Notes: generated from the sequence alone by a model not told the origin. Numbered from the stretch's first letter, positions 42,501 to 54,450 are shown. The stretch: DNA of 64,000 bases from Anaspis maculata (GCA_949128115.1 OX421966.1:48481416-48545415), one strand, 5' to 3'. Translations and numbers: made by a program.

Positions 42501-44232
42501 TGATCAAACAAAAAAATATTGATGAGTGAAAGAATTTTTATTCAAATCTATTTCATTGGCAAGTACCCCATTCTGATAACAAAATATCACAATGAGTTTC
42601 GAATGAAGAAAGTGGACAAGGGATGGTGTTTCTCCTTCAACCAAATTTCTTTACGTTCATAATATGCCTCTTTGAGAAAATGCGCTACTGAGACTCACGC
42701 ACGTGAAGTCATACTCACTTGTTTATTAATACTACCCATTACTTCGAGTGTGACGTAACAATCTAAAGCACTTTTGTGCACTCGCTTATAGTCCAGGACC
42801 GTTTGATAATTTTATATGGTAGAGGTAGACATCTTTGATATAAAGCTGAGTTTTTGCAGAGACGTTCGGAAGCATGTTCTTATTCACCAAAAAAAAGTCC
42901 CCAAGTGTCCCGTTGGCGCTAGCCAAGTTATGGGGTGAAAACCGTCCCTAAAAGTGACACGGTGCTGGTTTTTCTCATTTTTCTGCCAAACGGTCACTTG
43001 CACGTAAAATAAGTATAGGACTTAAAATATTCCCCACTAAATTCTGCATCGAAAAGGTTCTATCAACTACATGCCTAGGTCCCACCCAATTCGCGTAAAC
43101 AGCGGTTGAAGTGGGGGGTAGTTTCAAGCGCGTCACGAGAAATTTATGTAACGCTGTGTTTCAAGGTAGATATCTGATAAATGGCTGATCTGACAAAAAA
43201 ACCGTTGTGAACGAAATTGCTCATCATCATGTTTTGCACACGATGCATGAGTTTTCAATCCCTTTGGAAAAATTTTTTTGGGTTATATCACGAAAAAGTG
43301 CTCTATATGCAATGTAGAAATTTCAAATAAATTGAAATTTCACAATCGCTTTTGGTCCTAAGAGGCCGCTCTTTGACACTGGTCATCACTGATATATTCT
43401 TAGTCAAATAAAAAAAGCCCGTCCTTCCCACATTAACCAAGTTTTGAGGGGGTAAACCACCCGTAAAGTGACTTCCAACTGGTTTTTCTCAATTTTCGGC
43501 TAAACGGTTGCTCAAATGCAAAATTGGTAGGTGACCAAAAATATTCCTGACTATTTTTTTTTGACGTTTCAAACCAATAGCGACGCTGTATTTAGTACCA
43601 CGTGTTACCATTACAACCAATGTCAACAGTTTTGCAATGGCAAATTTATGGTGGGGCGACAAAACTTCTGCTGCTACTGAATAAACCTCTGCAGGGTGAC
43701 AAAACTGCTTGTTGATATACTCACCATAACAACGATAACGTGAATGTCAAATTGTAAAATTTAATAATTATTGATTGATTGTCTGTCAGTGTTTGTGAGT
43801 AGAAAATACAAAACAGTTTCTAATGATGAGTGGCGAATTTGCCACGTTCGAAAAAGGAGAGACTGATCGTCCCGAAAAACACGAAAAACACGCGAAATGG
43901 GACTATGTTTCGTCGGAGATACAGCAGTGCCGCAGATTGCCGATATTTTGAGAGATTGGGCATTATAACATGCGTGTTGGTATAAAAATGCAGCGCTTGG
44001 GACAGGAAAGCAAATGGACATGGAAAAGCCAGTGCGGAAAAATTGTATTGACTGAAATGAAAATAACCAACCATTCTCATAGAAGCAGCGTCGTTGTACT
44101 CTGGCCGAAGCCTTTCTAAATCTTTGAATAACAACAACTGTACCTTTATTATCTATAGCAAGTGATTTGAAATAAACGTTTAAAAAAAAATAGTCCATTA
44201 AATACCATTCGAAGAATCCATTTATGCCTACA

Positions 44233-44394
44233 AAATTGAATTTATTCTCTCAAACTGGTCTTGGCATTTCTCTCAAACCAGCTGTCACAGAAAAACGACT
44301 CGTGCTGTGCACTCGTCGTTTTTTTCTGTGGCAGCTGGTTTTCGAAAAATGCCTAGCGACCAGTTATCGAGAAATTCAATTTTGTCGACAAAAT
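44233..44394. repeat. Hairpin inside the long inverted repeat
   Basis: AAATTGAATTTATTCTCTCA mirrors TCGAGAAATTCAATTTT, and further in CAGCTGTCACAGAAAAACGA mirrors TCGTCGTTTTTTTCTGTGGC. Probably a small MITE within the centre. Confidence 0.7.
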
Positions 44395-45370
44395 AGATCC
44401 TTCTTATGGTATTGTTGTTGAGTAAATTTTGCATCGAAAAGGTCGTATACACTATTCAGCCAACTTCCACCCAGCTCTTGCAATCACCGTTCGAAGTTCT
44501 ACAAGTTCGAAGAGCGCGATTTAGACACCCGCTCCGACGCCGCTTAATAGCGGATATCTCAAAAACGGCTTGTTGTAGAATAAAAATGGAAGAGGTTTAA
44601 TTTATGGGGTAAAATATGTTTCATGAGGTGCGGGTAATGATTTTTGGTTTTACGGATGATATGAATGAGTTTCAGCGGTTCCTAAATCGTCTGCCAAATA
44701 AGAAAAATCAAAAATTTCCTGGTTATGTGCCTGTTAAACACAGATTTTTTTGTAACTGATCAATATATAAATTTTAAATTGCCCATCGCTGAATTGGCAA
44801 AGAATTGTGCATCAAATGAAGTTTTGCTCATTTGGCTGGTCTTAACCTAAGCTGTGCAAAACACGTACAAAGTTTAGGGTAATTCCGAACACGCAGAGAA
44901 AAACTTGTATAACTCCGTCTATAGAAGCGTGTATCTCAAAACTGGCTGGTTTAACAGAAAAATGCACCAAAAAAGAATTGATAGAGTGGAGTGTCCTCTA
45001 CAAGAGGCATATCTTGTTTTTTCTCTAATTCAAAAATTTCATGAGCTACGCTCGTTTTTCATAAGAATCTCGAAGGAAATAGAGATTTCACGCTGGGTTT
45101 TGCATTTTGCCCTTTTACAATGAATTATATATATTTAAAATGTCTAGAACAATAATTTCCATTAAGGGTATCACAAAAATGGTGACTAGCAATGAAATAA
45201 TAATAATACTAATAATAATAATGATAGTAATGGTAACAACACAAATTTAAAAAAAAACTGGTTTTCCCAAATCCACCGAGTACAGCAGCCGAAGGCTGTG
45301 GAAAAAGACGCCTTTGAATTGTCATAATAATAGTAATAATAATAAATTGACTTTATTTCCAGGCGGCATC

Positions 45371-45402
45371 CAGCACAGTGCTGCTCTTCCAGCACTGTGC
45401 TG
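45371..45402. repeat. Short hairpin
   Basis: CAGCACAGTGCTG, a six-base loop and CAGCACTGTGCTG; each half is itself nearly self-complementary. Confidence 0.7.
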
Positions 45403-46275
45403 AATGCTGAATGAGTGATGTACCTACTTTTACACTGATTTTCCAATAACACGTTTACGTCATTGTCCTTCGAATCAAATATGATTGTTCTTATTCTTGA
45501 TAAATCAGTGTACAATATGACAGTTCGAATACGTTGTTTTTTACCAATTTTGCATTTGAGCAACCGTTCAGCCGAAAATTGAGAAAAACCAGTTGGAAGT
45601 CACTTTGAGGGTGGTTTACCCCCTCAAAACTTGGTTAATGTGGGGAGGACGGGCGGGGACTTTTTTTATTTGACTAAGAATATATCAGTGATGACCAGTG
45701 TCAAAGAGCGGCCTTTTAGGACCAAAAGCGATTGTGAAATTTCAATTTATTTCAAATTTCTACATTGCATATAGGGCACTTTTTCGTGATATAACCCAAA
45801 AAAAATTTTCCGAAGGGATTGAAAACTCATGCATCGTGTGCAGAACATGATGATGAGCAATTTCGTTCACAACGGTTTTTTTTGTCAGATCAGTCATTTA
45901 TCAGATATCTACCTTGAAACACAGCGTTACATAAATTTCTCGTGACGCGCTTGAAACTACCCCCCACTTCAACCGCTGTTTACGCGAATTGGGTGGGACC
46001 TAGGTATGTGGTTGATAGAACCTTTTCGATGCAGAATTTAGTGGGGAATATTTTGAGTCCTATACTTATTTTACGTGCAAGTGACCGTTTGGCAGAAAAA
46101 TGAGAAAAACCAGCACCGTGTCACTTTTAGGGGCGGTTTTCACCCCATAAGTCGGCTAGCGCCAACGGAACACTTGGGGACTTTTTTTTGGTGAATAAGA
46201 ACATGCTTCCGAACGTCTCTGCAAAAACTCAGCTTTATATCAAAGATGTCTACCTCATTTCAAATCGGTCCTGGA

Positions 46276-46459
46276 CTATTAATGAGTGTGACGTAGAAGT
46301 TTGTCCTGGGTCAGGGCATTGCCATGACATTGCATGACAACAAACAAGAACAGTAGACCGTTGAGGTGGGGTACAGGGTGGGAGAGGCAGCTGCTTGTTG
46401 CTATTGTCATGTATTGCCATGGCAACGCCCTGACCTGGGCTGATCTTCCACGTCATCAC
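46276..46459. mobile_element. Hairpin MITE, about 180 bp
   Basis: GTGTGACGTAGAAG near the left mirrors CTTCCACGTCATCAC at the right, and GTCCTGGGTCAGGGCATTGC mirrors GCAACGCCCTGACCTGGGC. It abuts the TIR element starting at 46462. Confidence 0.7.
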
Positions 46460-46461
46460 TA

Positions 46462-47272
46462 TAGTAGGTTCACTTGTACCGTGATTCTAGTTGGCTGTGA
46501 CATTTTGTTTCTAAGTTATCAAATCTGATATTTGAAAACTCCCTAAAACTTGGCAGTTGGTTGCTTTTTTTTTGAAAGTTTAAGCTTGACGACAAGATCA
46601 ACAACTTTACCGTTTGTCAAACCAAGTGTCAAATAGACTGAAAATTACGAGTTTCACGAAAATTGTGGTGAAATTGTGCCCATTACTGTGAAAACTGTGT
46701 TTGCGCCTCAGCTTGTGTCTTGAACAATAACGTCCAGTGCCCATTTTAAAGTCCTCGAGAGTGCCATCAAGAACTCGCTTCTGGGAGAAAAAATGAGGGA
46801 TTAGGTGCTGGGCATGTACCCCATAACGTTCAGCTTTGCGGAGAAGACGTGAATCTATTTTCAAAAACCACATAATATGGAAGCATTGTGAACTATTCCT
46901 GGTTTTTAAAAGAAGTACCCACACTCTGGAAGGCTGGAAACGATGGGAAGCTGAACCCTCCTAATTTTTGTGGGGATGGGATTCATCGGCGTTAATACTT
47001 GATTTCACTGCTCAGGACATCGTACTGGAACAAGAAATTTGCGGAACTTGTGAAAGGTGAACTACATCCACTCCATATTTGCAATTTTCAAAGTTGATTT
47101 CGGTAAATTTTTCATTTTTGACAGCAACAGTCAACACACCATCACACCAACATAACCTATCTTTCGAAGCCAGACGCTCAGGCGCACACTAGGCAGTTGG
47201 ACGTGAAGTCTACAATGCCAAACTGTGAAATTTGCCCAGCCTACTAGAATCACGGTACAAGTGAACCTACTA
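46462..47272. mobile_element. TIR element, TAGTAGGTTCACTTGTACCG ends, TA target site
   Basis: TAGTAGGTTCACTTGTACCG at 46462 continues GTGATTCTAGTTGGCTGTG and is mirrored ending at 47272; TA flanks both sides. The TIR is about 45 bp. A second copy with the same TIR is at 54451-55359. The interior (a 105-codon minus-strand open stretch, 46924-46607) shows no transposase motif, so it is taken as non-autonomous, Tc1/mariner-like by its TA target. Confidence 0.8.
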
Positions 47273-47463
47273 TAATTGAGCGTAGGTATCATGAAATCGG
47301 CCGTAATAATTTCTATAAAAATCTCGTCTCGTAAAATCAATTGGGTAATCAGGGCATATTATATGTTGGTTGAAAAACGTCATAAAACATTACCTGTGAC
47401 AAGCATTAAAACTATCAAATTCATAGTGAATCATGTGACAATATGCTATTATTGTAAGGCTAA

Positions 47464-47683
47464 ATCCCATACACTTTCTATTTTCAGTAGAATGATTTTT
47501 TGGAGCAAGAATTAAGTGACAAGCTGAAGCTCTGGGAGACTCTGGGAGAATACGGCCAATGGCCGCTGATAGTTTCTCTCCAAAACTTTGCAGGTGCCAT
47601 CAGCCGTAGCCGTAGCCGTCCAGCTTGTCCTTTTATTCTTGTTCCAAAAACTCATTCTACTGAAAATAGAAAGTGTATGGGAT
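47464..47683. mobile_element. Hairpin MITE, 220 bp
   Basis: ATCCCATACACTTTCTATTT mirrors AAATAGAAAGTGTATGGGAT; the arms extend about 75 bp (CAGTAGAATGA, TGGAGCAAGAATTAA-like and CAAGCTG). The open frame that starts near 47500 runs out of this hairpin and is not regarded as a gene. Confidence 0.8.
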
Positions 47684-48127
47684 ATACATTACAACTGACA
47701 AATACTTATTTCGTTGACAGCAAAGTGAATGTCGTTGACAGAGCCACTATGCGAGCTTGGGCAACGCCTTACAGGTTACTATACGCCCCTAGGTTACATG
47801 GTAGAACAGCTGAACAGCAAAGCATAGAAGCTGAGCTGAATGTTGGCTCGTTAAAGAGGAGAATTTATCAGTTTTTTTTAATGATTGCTGTACTTCTTCT
47901 TCTTACCTATTAGAAAAGACACCACCGCATATGATGGCCTCATTCCCTTGGGTGGCCTTATAGCCCCGGTCTCCCGGTTTGACGGTTTGAGAATAATTGA
48001 CGTCTCAAAAATAAACAATAACGAAGAATATTTATCACGACATGCCTCACAAAATTGACGCAGTTAAAGCCATTATACCTTAAACTAAAATTAATTTTGA
48101 GTTATATCCGTATCTACCTACACTTAC
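47684..48127. other. No supported gene; downstream of exon candidate
   Basis: Would be intron downstream of the minus-strand exon at 48128-48245 if that exon is real. Confidence 0.3.
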
Positions 48128-48245
48128 CTCCAGCATCGAAGAAGCATCGGCTAAAGCACATAGGTAACATACCTGCTCACACACACTAGATATTTGACTT
48201 TGGCTCAGGGTTGGAGGAGGAAATTGTGATAGGTAACGTGATATA
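48128..48245 (-). CDS. Candidate internal coding exon, unidentified gene
   Basis: On the minus strand, a pyrimidine-rich tract ending TATTGCGTCAG (AG at 48247-48246) precedes a 118-bp open stretch ending GCTGGAG|GTAAGTGTAG (donor from 48127). One base completes a split codon, then 39 codons, so phase 2 in and phase 0 out. The peptide includes LSQFPPPTLSQSQISSVC and EQVCYLCALADASSMLE, with balanced composition and a helical C-terminal half. I do not recognise the family. The donor is strong; the acceptor is only fair and could be misplaced. Confidence 0.4.
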
Positions 48246-49605
48246 CTGACGCAATATATGCCAGGAATAAATTGGATAAGAACCCCGAGAGCTTGTTTCA
48301 CTGTTATTCCTGCTGGAGATTTAATAATTCCGCTATTACCGACATGACAGCCGACAGCGCTCTTCTTCCTGCCACACAACCCTGCCCTGCCCTTTGCAAT
48401 CTGCATCAATGGGCCCTGCTTGCACTCCTACTTCTTCCACCGCTCACAGACAGGAAGGTGGGTATATGATTTGCAACATATTCAACTGTAGGTACTCAAG
48501 AGTATCCTGCATATATATTTACGAGCGGCTATCGTATATCTCTGTATTGTGAAATTTAACGCCGCATGAAAGACGCAATCGCACCTGCTGAAACGAGCTG
48601 AAGAATTGATGCTGCATCACGGCTGCGGATTTGATTTATTTTATATGGACACGCGGATGGATTGCAATTGCTTGTAAATTGTATTCTTGTACACGTCTAG
48701 ACGTTCCTCGAGACGTTCGTTGTAGGTACTTCAAACGACGAGCACAGCAGAGACTTACCGGATTTCCCAAAAGTTTTTTAAATCCCTTGCGTACTTTGGA
48801 TTTTTGCTTCATTTTAGTTTTATCCATGCTTTATCCCGACTTACTCCGGGCTAGTCTATTCACAGTTATCTTCCGGATTTTGCTCACATTTTTGTGATTT
48901 ACCTAGGTTTAATAGACCTCTTTCTTATACCCGCCCCTTCTGTCTGCTCTGGACGTTCATTGGCGAGATTTGCCTCATAATCTCTCATAACAACCCCATG
49001 TGTCAATGTCAATGATTGCCACCAATCATCTGCATCCACTGGCAATACTCAAAAGTCAAAACGCGGAAATCTCGAATAGCCAAACTCACGTGCCTAAACA
49101 GACATAATTTAGATGCAGTGATGGGTTAACCAATAGGCTAAGTAGGCTGCAGCCTAGGGGGCCTCGATAAAAGGGGGCGCCGACCGAAGCGAAATTGAAA
49201 AAAAAATTAATTCACGAAAAATGTTGTAGTTTCATGTTCCATATTGTTGCAATAATTTTACGCCAGCTAGAAAAGTTGGAAAAGTACTTTCCGGCATCCA
49301 CTCCCAAGTAAAGAAATGCTATGGAAAAAATTAATCGAAATAACGGTACTCAAAATAGTTAACCGTTGATTAGGTGAAAGGTCTTTGGCCCACGGCGCCA
49401 GCGTAAGACACCGGGAAAAAGGTTGTATTTTCGTTTATAGCTCAATAAGCGATGAAGCGAATGAATGTCACCCACCATCTTTGAAATAACCAAATAACAT
49501 AAAATGACTTTTCAAGGAGACAGACCTGTAGCAATGTATAGAAATGAAAATCACCTGCTCACAGGCTGAAGGGAAAGGGTCTATTCAGTTACTGGTGTTT
49601 GACAA
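48246..49605. other. No supported gene
   Basis: Mixed DNA; possible intron upstream of the exon at 48128-48245. A GGCTAAGTAGGCTGCAGCC imperfect palindrome lies near 49136. No repeats otherwise recognised. Confidence 0.35.
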
Positions 49606-50250
49606 CTAGGTGATTCAAAAGTGTCCAGCCACCTTGAAGCTGCATAATATGGAGATGTATTAGAGTGCTGGAAAATTGTTGAAAAAATTCTATCTCTTTC
49701 AATTTTGAAGTTATGAAGAGACAAAAGTTGGTCCTTCGATCGCTTCTATTTTCATTGTTTCGAAAGATTTTAGTAAACTGTTTATGAAAGAATTACAAAA
49801 AATCAACCTCTGAAGCTGTATTGAATTTCTGTTTTCTATACAGGGTGAGTCATAAACTACAAAAATTTACTTTTCTTGAAAAAAACAGAAGCAAAAAATT
49901 CTATTGGAATGAATGGTGTTTTATTGTGCTCTACATAAATTATGAGATCATTGTGACTGTTTGCAGGCACTTTTAAGAAAAAGTAATTACCAGGATTCAT
50001 GTCTCGCCCTGTATACAAAACAGAAATTCATTACAGATTCAGAGGTTGATTTTTTGTACTCATTGTTTTTCCATGAACAGTTTACTAAAATCTTTTGAAA
50101 CAACAAAAATAGAAGCGATCGGAGGATCAACATTTGTCCCTTAAGTTCAAGATTAAAAGAGATAGAATTTTTTCAACAATTTTCCAACACTCTACTACAT
50201 CTCCATATTACGCAGCTTCAAGGTGGCTGCACACTTTTGAATCACCTGTA
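49606..50250. mobile_element. Fold-back element with a second repeat at its centre
   Basis: AGGTGATTCAAAAGTGTCCA at the left mirrors ACACTTTTGAATCACCTGTA at the right; arms of about 230 bp match through CTTGAAGCTGC / GCAGCTTCAAG and TCGATCGCTTCTATTTT-like text. The centre, 49839-50014, is TACAGGGTGAGTCAT...ATGTCTCGCCCTGTA, a short element with its own inverted ends. One arm occurs alone at 19710-19974. Confidence 0.8.
49839..50014. mobile_element. Short element at the fold-back centre
   Basis: ACAGGGTGAG and CTCGCCCTGT are inverted ends; TA is present at both boundaries (TATACAGGG, CCCTGTATAC). The lone arm at 19710 preserves the right end of this insert (ACTCACTCTGTATAC), so the insertion predates the split of the two copies. 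Confidence 0.6.
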
Positions 50251-50294
50251 TTTATATCAATAATATAACAGATAGCTACGTATTTCATTTGACT

Positions 50295-52360
50295 GGAGAA
50301 AATGACGGAGTTGTCCGAATTTGGAAGCTAAATGCGATGCTAATTGATCAAACAAAAGTTACGCACTGCAATACAACCTCTCCAAACACTAAAAAACACT
50401 TGTCAACTAGTACCTCGTCGGTTGTTTCGTTCCACTGGAAAAAAATCACTGTGCTCCTTGGCACAATCGGAGTTAGTCCAAGCTTGAAAGCCAAAGTGCT
50501 ATGCTAATTGATCTGACAAAAGTTACACTATAATACAACATTCTCCAACCACTAAAGTATACTTGGCAATCAGTACCTTTACAGTTGATCTGTTCAAGTA
50601 AAAGAAATAACTGCGCCCCTTGGAGCAACCGGAGCTAGTCTGAATTTGGGAGCAAAAGCGCGATGCTAATTGACCTTACAAAAGTTACACTGCAATACAA
50701 CATTCTTCAATCGCTAAAGTACACTTGGCAACCAGTTGTTCCGTTCAACTCGAGGTTCAACTAGAAAAAAAGCACTGCGCCCCTTGGCGCAACCGGAGTC
50801 AGTCCAAATTTGAAAGCCAAAGTGCGATGCTGATTGACCTGACAAAAGTTACACTTCAATAAAACATTCCTCAACCACTAAAGTACACTTGGCAACCGGT
50901 ACCTTATCAGTTGTTGTGTTCAACTGAAAAAAAACTCACTGCGCCCCTTGGCGCAATCGGAGTTAGCCAAGCTTGAAGGCCAAAGCGCTATGCTAATTGA
51001 TCTGACAAAAGTTACACTGCAATACAACATTCTCAAACCGCTTAAGTACACTTGGCAACCAGTTGTTTCGTTCAACTGAAAAAAAAGTCACTGCGCCCCT
51101 TGGCGCAACCGAAGCTAGTCCAAATCTGAGAGCCAAAGCGCGATGCTAATTGACCTAACAAAAATTACACTGCAATACAACATTCTTCAATCGCTAAAGT
51201 AGACTTGGCAACCTGTTGTTTTGTTCAACAGAAAAAAAATCACTGCGCCCCTTGGCGCAACCGGAGCTAGTTCGAATCTGAAAGCCAAAGCGCGATGGTA
51301 AGAAAAGTTGACTTAACAAAAGTTACACTGCAATACAACATTCTGCAATCGCTAAAGTACACTTGGCAACCAGTTGTTTCGTTCAACTCGAGGTTCAACT
51401 AAAAAAAAAAGCACTGCGCCCCTTGGTGCAACCGGAGTCAGTCCGAATTTGAAAGTCAAAGCGCGATGCTGATTGACCTGACAAAAGTTACACTGCAATA
51501 AAACATTCCCCAACCACTAAAGTACACTTGGCAACCGGTACCTTATCAGTTGGTGTGTTCAACTGAAAAATAAACTCACTGTGCTCCTTGGCGCAATCGG
51601 AGTTAGCCAAGCTTGAAGGCCAAAGCGCTATGCTAATTGATCTGACAAAAGTTACACTGCAATACAACATTCTCAAACCGCTAAACTACACTTGGCAACC
51701 AGTTGTTTCGTTCAACTGAAAAAAAAAGTCGCTGCGCCCCTTGGCGCAACCGGAGCTAGTCCAAATCTGAAAGCCAAAGCGCGATGCTAATTGACCTAAC
51801 AAAAGTTACACTGCAATACAACATTCTTCAATCGCTAAAGTAGACTTGGCAACCAGTTGTTTTGTTCAACAGAAAAAAATCACTGCGCCCCTTGGCGCAA
51901 CCGGAGCTAGTTCGAATCTGAAAGCCAAAGCGCGATGGTAACAAAAGTTGACTTAACAAAAGTCACACTGCAATACAACATTCTGCAATCGCTAAAGTAC
52001 ACTTGGCAACCAGTTGTTTCGTTCAACTCGAGGTTCAACTAAAAAAAAAGCACTGCGCCCCTTGGTGCAACCGGAGTCAGTCCGAATTTGAAAGTTAAAG
52101 CGCGATGCTGATTGACCTGACTAAAGTTACACTGCAATAAAACATTCCCCAACCACTAAAGTACACTTGGCAACCGGTACCTTATCAGTTGTTGTGTTCA
52201 ACTGAAAAAAAAACTCACTGCGCCCCTTGGCGCAATCGGAGTTAGTCCAAGCTTGAAAGCCAAAGCGCTACGTTGATGGTCTCGGCAACAGCTTCACTAC
52301 GATACAACATCTCCACCCACTGAAATACACTTGAAAGTCAGTATCTTATCAGCTATTTCA
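50295..52360 (+). repeat. Satellite array, about 13 monomers of 150-170 bp, tetrameric higher-order repeat
   Basis: Monomers recur at about 50334, 50498, 50658, 50822, 50986, 51138, 51292, 51462, 51627, 51779, 51930, 52105 and 52266, each with a GCGATGCTAATTGACCT-like start, AAAGTTACACTGCAATACAA, TACACTTGGCAACCAGT and the inverted-repeat box TGCGCCCCTTGGCGCA. Four monomer types from 50822 repeat in order at 51462 and again from 52105, giving a period of about 640 bp. Edge monomers are the most diverged. Frames here are not genes. Confidence 0.9.
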
Positions 52361-53312
52361 TTTTTTTTTTTTTTATTTTTTTTTTTAATTTTGATTTTGT
52401 TAGGGTGCATCAACTGCATGGTTATTAGCACCCACGGTTGGGTTTGAGTTTCAGTGTCTTTGCTTGATTTCTTGGTTTTCAGGTTTGGAAACCTTGGAGT
52501 GTTGTCGGACGGCCCGGCACAAAACCGGTTTGAGCGCTAGCTGTTTGCGCTTCTTCCCTGATCAGGGTTTTACCGGTCTATTCGCCAAAGTCGTCCAACA
52601 ACACTGGGCGGTAGGTAGATGTTTTCCGGTTGTCCTGGACTTTTATTTCTAATTTCCCAGAAAATGCTAAGACTTGGTAGAAAAAAGTATGAGTGGAAAT
52701 GTTGGGAGGCTTGAAGATGCTTGGGGAGTCTGCAGTATTAGACTGGTATTAGAGGATGGTCTTGTTTTTAGATCAGGTCAAAAATGCCAGAGTCCCTCAG
52801 AAAATCCATCAGCACACCAAAATTGCCATTCTGAGTGACCATCCGACATTCTGAGTGACCATCCGAGTAAGGGAAACTTCATTTGAAAATCCTGCCCGTT
52901 GTCTTTGTCTCAAAAGTCCCTGACAGTTGAACAAAAGGTGAGGAATAGTGACTCGAACCTCATTGCAGTATAGACATCCTGGGGGTTCTTCTTTTGACAA
53001 AATAAAGGAATGTGTCATGAGCGTGTGTCCGATTAGTACACGATTTAGTGTTGTTTCTTCCCTTCGGTTTGGGACGGTTTTAGTTACGATCCTCAGGATG
53101 GCTGGACTGATCTGGATTGTGAGTGGTCTATAGCTGGACATGGATCCGATACATTTTTCACGAATAGCTGTTTTGTAATGATTCTTCAAGTCAAACTCAG
53201 TGATTTTGAAATTAGTGTGCTCCGGTAAATTTACCGCCTTACTGGCAGCTTGGTCAGCCTTTTCATTTCCCCGGAAATTATAGCGCCCCTTGGCGTGACA
53301 GGATTAGGGACT
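52361..53312 (-). mobile_element. 5'-truncated non-LTR retrotransposon (LINE) 3' end
   Basis: On the minus strand it ends in an A-rich tail (the T-tract at 52361-52386) after a 3' UTR of about 420 bp, and begins abruptly near 53312 inside the RNase H domain. 5' truncation with a terminal A-tail is typical of LINE insertion. No convincing TSD was found. It abuts the last, diverged satellite monomer. Confidence 0.8.
52809..53312 (-). pseudogene. LINE ORF2 C-terminus: end of RNase H and CCHC-like zinc motif
   Basis: The minus-strand frame opens with FRGNEKADQAASKAV, the GNEKAD signature of the RNase H domain in Jockey-like and related LINEs (about 53255-53200), continues through NRREETTLNRVLIGHTLMTH and then GCLYCNEVRVTIPHLLFNC, a C-x2-C-x(n)-H-x4-C zinc motif that closes many such ORF2 proteins, and ends near 52809. 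The reverse transcriptase and endonuclease are missing because of 5' truncation. A 20-bp direct duplication (CCGACATTCTGAGTGACCAT, about 52828-52866) disturbs its end. Function is lost. Confidence 0.8.
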
Positions 53313-54450
53313 TATATTTATAGCTGAAGATGGAAGCCAAACAAAGCCAAAACACGGATGACTCTAACTTTTGAATATCTGGAAGTGGACTACGGGCTAC
53401 GAAGCAAAAACTCAGTTCAATTCTTAAACGTTATTTGGACCGCGGGCTTCAGGACTGACGACGTAACGTCACAATTTGTACAAAAGTAACGAATTTTCAT
53501 ACATTTTTATTAAAGTCATTCATCTATAACCGTAGGTTAGATATCTACCTATAATAGCCAACTCTGAAATCATCTTAACAACCAGCGCTATAATAAAAGC
53601 GCGTAAACGGTGCTAAACTGTATAACACTAATCGACCGAACACGGGGTTTTTACGAGGCGAATCAGTGTTGCCAACTATCGCCTGTCAGAATCACACCTC
53701 CATAAAAATTCCCCCGTAAAAGCCGCCATTAATAAATCCCGCCACTTAGATTTTAGGAAGCACGACCACGCGAGCTCGTGGATATTTAATCGCACAAAAC
53801 GCCCGGGTTTATTTCAGTTATTATCCTAGAGGGTTGTTATCATAATCCCTTCCATTGTTTCTCGTGCACTTCGTCTTTTGTTTCCAAACTAAAGGCGGCC
53901 GTGTTTGCTTCTCCATAAATCTCTCCAACACAAATCATATTTGCCTTGTCCGGTTTGCTTTGCGTAGCCAGGGGAAATTACAACAGAAAAAGGTCGGATA
54001 TGTCTTTTATTCCGATTCCGGAAATTTTTTCATGCACCTTAGGCGAAATTAGGAATATAATCTTGTCAAGTTCGAGTAGTCGCGTAGTAAATATCATCGC
54101 TGGAGTGCTGCTCGGGCGGGCCATTGAGGTTTTACAGTGTGTTGGCATCCCTGGGGGGGATAAAGTCCACGAGTGTAAATATTTCAGGTTTGGTAATCTT
54201 ATTTATGCGACAACTCGTGCAAAACTCGTTTGGAAAACGTACCGTCATAATAAAAATCCTGATGTGTGATATAAATCCCTGTTCTCTGATTTTTTCGACG
54301 CTCTCTGAAATTGTAGAATTTAGACATAAGGATTTCTCTTTAGGGAATTTTATCAAAAAATATGAACCTTAAATGAATGAGTCGCTATGCAACAACTTTT
54401 AAGAGTGGAGTCTTCCAAGGGTTTAGGAAAGAAAAAAAAGAATTCAAATA
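53313..54450. other. No supported gene
   Basis: Mixed DNA with a GC-richer stretch near 53600-53800. Overlapping frames at 53855-54372 have no splice or domain support. Confidence 0.35.

Larger units (their letters stand above)
42780..46270. mobile_element. Long inverted repeat with 2-kb unique centre
   Basis: Arms of about 740 bp, 42780-43525 and 45548-46270, are well conserved (TAGTCCAGGACCG / CGGTCCTGGACTA at the ends, CACGGTGCTGGTTTTTCTCA / TGAGAAAAACCAGCACCGTG, TGCACACGATGCATGAG / CTCATGCATCGTGTGCA). The centre, 43526-45547, is not palindromic apart from small hairpins. Frames of up to 145 codons in the centre (minus strand, 44198-43761) show no domain I recognise. It could be a composite element whose passenger is the centre. 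Confidence 0.75.

Noticed and set aside
44905..45123. 72-codon plus-strand frame in the centre of the long inverted repeat
   Set aside because: No start context, splice sites or family resemblance.
47500..47913. 137-codon open stretch that could be taken as a gene
   Set aside because: It begins without an ATG and its first half is one arm and the loop of the hairpin MITE at 47464-47683; no domain seen.
50295..52350. CRISPR-like regular repeats
   Set aside because: Monomers are 150-170 bp, contiguous and without unique spacers; this is a eukaryotic satellite.
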